From contig JAUQQO010000054.1 of assembly GCA_030549795.1 (NCBI GenBank), forward strand, positions 1 to 64,000: a stretch of DNA of 64,000 nucleotides. The letters are read 5' to 3'. Source of the stretch: Pseudomonadota bacterium. GTDB taxonomy: Bacteria; Pseudomonadota; Alphaproteobacteria; Geminicoccales; Geminicoccaceae. Positions within the stretch are counted from its first letter, which is position 1; every line of letters starts with the position of its first letter. This document shows positions 63,799 through 64,000 of this stretch, piece by piece. A program made the position numbers and the translations under genes. The notes under the pieces were generated by a model that made no database searches, was not told the origin of the DNA, and saw only the letters and a list, made by a program, of their open reading frames with translations.

Positions 63799-64000
63799 TC
63801 AGCCGCGCAGCGCCTCGACCCGGTCGAGGCGCTCCCAGGGCAGATCGAGATCAACGCGACCGACTTGGCCGTAAGCCGCGAGCTGGGCAAAGAACCCGGA
63901 AGACGATCGGGCGGGCAAGCGGCGCAAATCGAAACTGCGCACGATCGCAGCCGGTCGGAAATCGAACACCCGTGCGATGCGCGCTGCGATCTCTTCTTCC
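63799..64000 (-). CDS. metK: S-adenosylmethionine synthetase, C-terminal fragment (cut by window edge)
   Basis: The minus-strand frame ending at 63799 encodes the last 66 residues of MetK, which makes SAM from methionine and ATP. Recognisable features are RPAAIVRSFDLRRLP, the AYGQVGR segment of the active-site region, and the family C-terminus DLDLPWERLDRVEALRG. Its start lies beyond the right edge. Six bases separate its stop from the stop of the convergent alanine-rich gene. Confidence 0.88.
   Translation of the reverse strand, partial: EEEIAARIARVFDFRPAAIVRSFDLRRLPARSSSGFFAQLAAYGQVGRVDLDLPWERLDRVEALRG

Overview
The window is one chromosomal segment of a GC-rich alphaproteobacterium (roughly two thirds G+C by eye). 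It probably belongs to a Rhodospirillales- or Geminicoccales-like lineage, but it cannot be placed more precisely from sequence alone. The evidence is an F1-only ATP synthase operon (atpHAGDC), pcm next to tolC, hflK-hflC-DUF2065-degP, divergent serB and miaA, glnB-glnA behind a sigma-54 promoter, quinone-type pyrD and metZ. Genes are dense, often overlap by 1-8 nt, and use many GTG and TTG starts. I saw no insertion sequence, prophage, integrase or CRISPR array.

Layout. 1-3.1 kb: tolC (cut by the left edge), pcm, tRNA-Cys, tRNA-Asn and a sirtuin deacylase. 3.2-8.2 kb: atpHAGDC. 8.1-14 kb: GNAT and mrp on the minus strand, then hflK-hflC-DUF2065-degP. 14-26 kb: housekeeping metabolism (serB, miaA, ilvD, cysQ, pyrD, metZ) with two membrane proteins, a metallophosphoesterase, RidA, a nuclease-like protein and a degenerate EAL-like protein. 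26-30 kb: a MaoC-type hydratase and a copper-handling operon (DUF2946, YcnI, a secreted DsrE-like protein, a CopC-CopD fusion). 30-32 kb: RNA 3'-phosphate cyclase fused to a THUMP-like domain. 32-36 kb: a pair of ABC sugar permeases without partners and a soluble hybrid histidine kinase. 36-40 kb: an SCPU-type chaperone-usher pilus operon. 40-43 kb: glnA, glnB, tRNA-His and N-formylglutamate amidohydrolase. 43.9-45.8 kb: two L,D-transpeptidases around a Braun-type lipoprotein that ends in lysine. 45.8-51 kb: an M20 peptidase and a TRAP transporter. 51-57 kb: two converging gene groups (BchC-like dehydrogenase, variant PTPS, glycosyltransferase and methyltransferase against a RibD-type reductase, YceI and RibA). 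57-60 kb: cytochrome b561, YceI and malate synthase. 60-64 kb: an MgtE-like channel, EcsC, and a small cluster of membrane and HMA-like proteins, then the 3' end of metK.

Most of the window is core metabolism. Four parts look new or little described: the RtcA-THUMP fusion (30172-31914); the PTPS/GT/MT/RibD/RibA cluster, which could make a glycosylated, methylated pterin- or flavin-precursor-like compound (51031-56884); the compact module for attaching and releasing a peptidoglycan-linked lipoprotein (43890-45777); and the DUF5132/HMA_2/alanine-rich cluster (60931-63793). All function calls come from motif recognition by reading; no database search was run.
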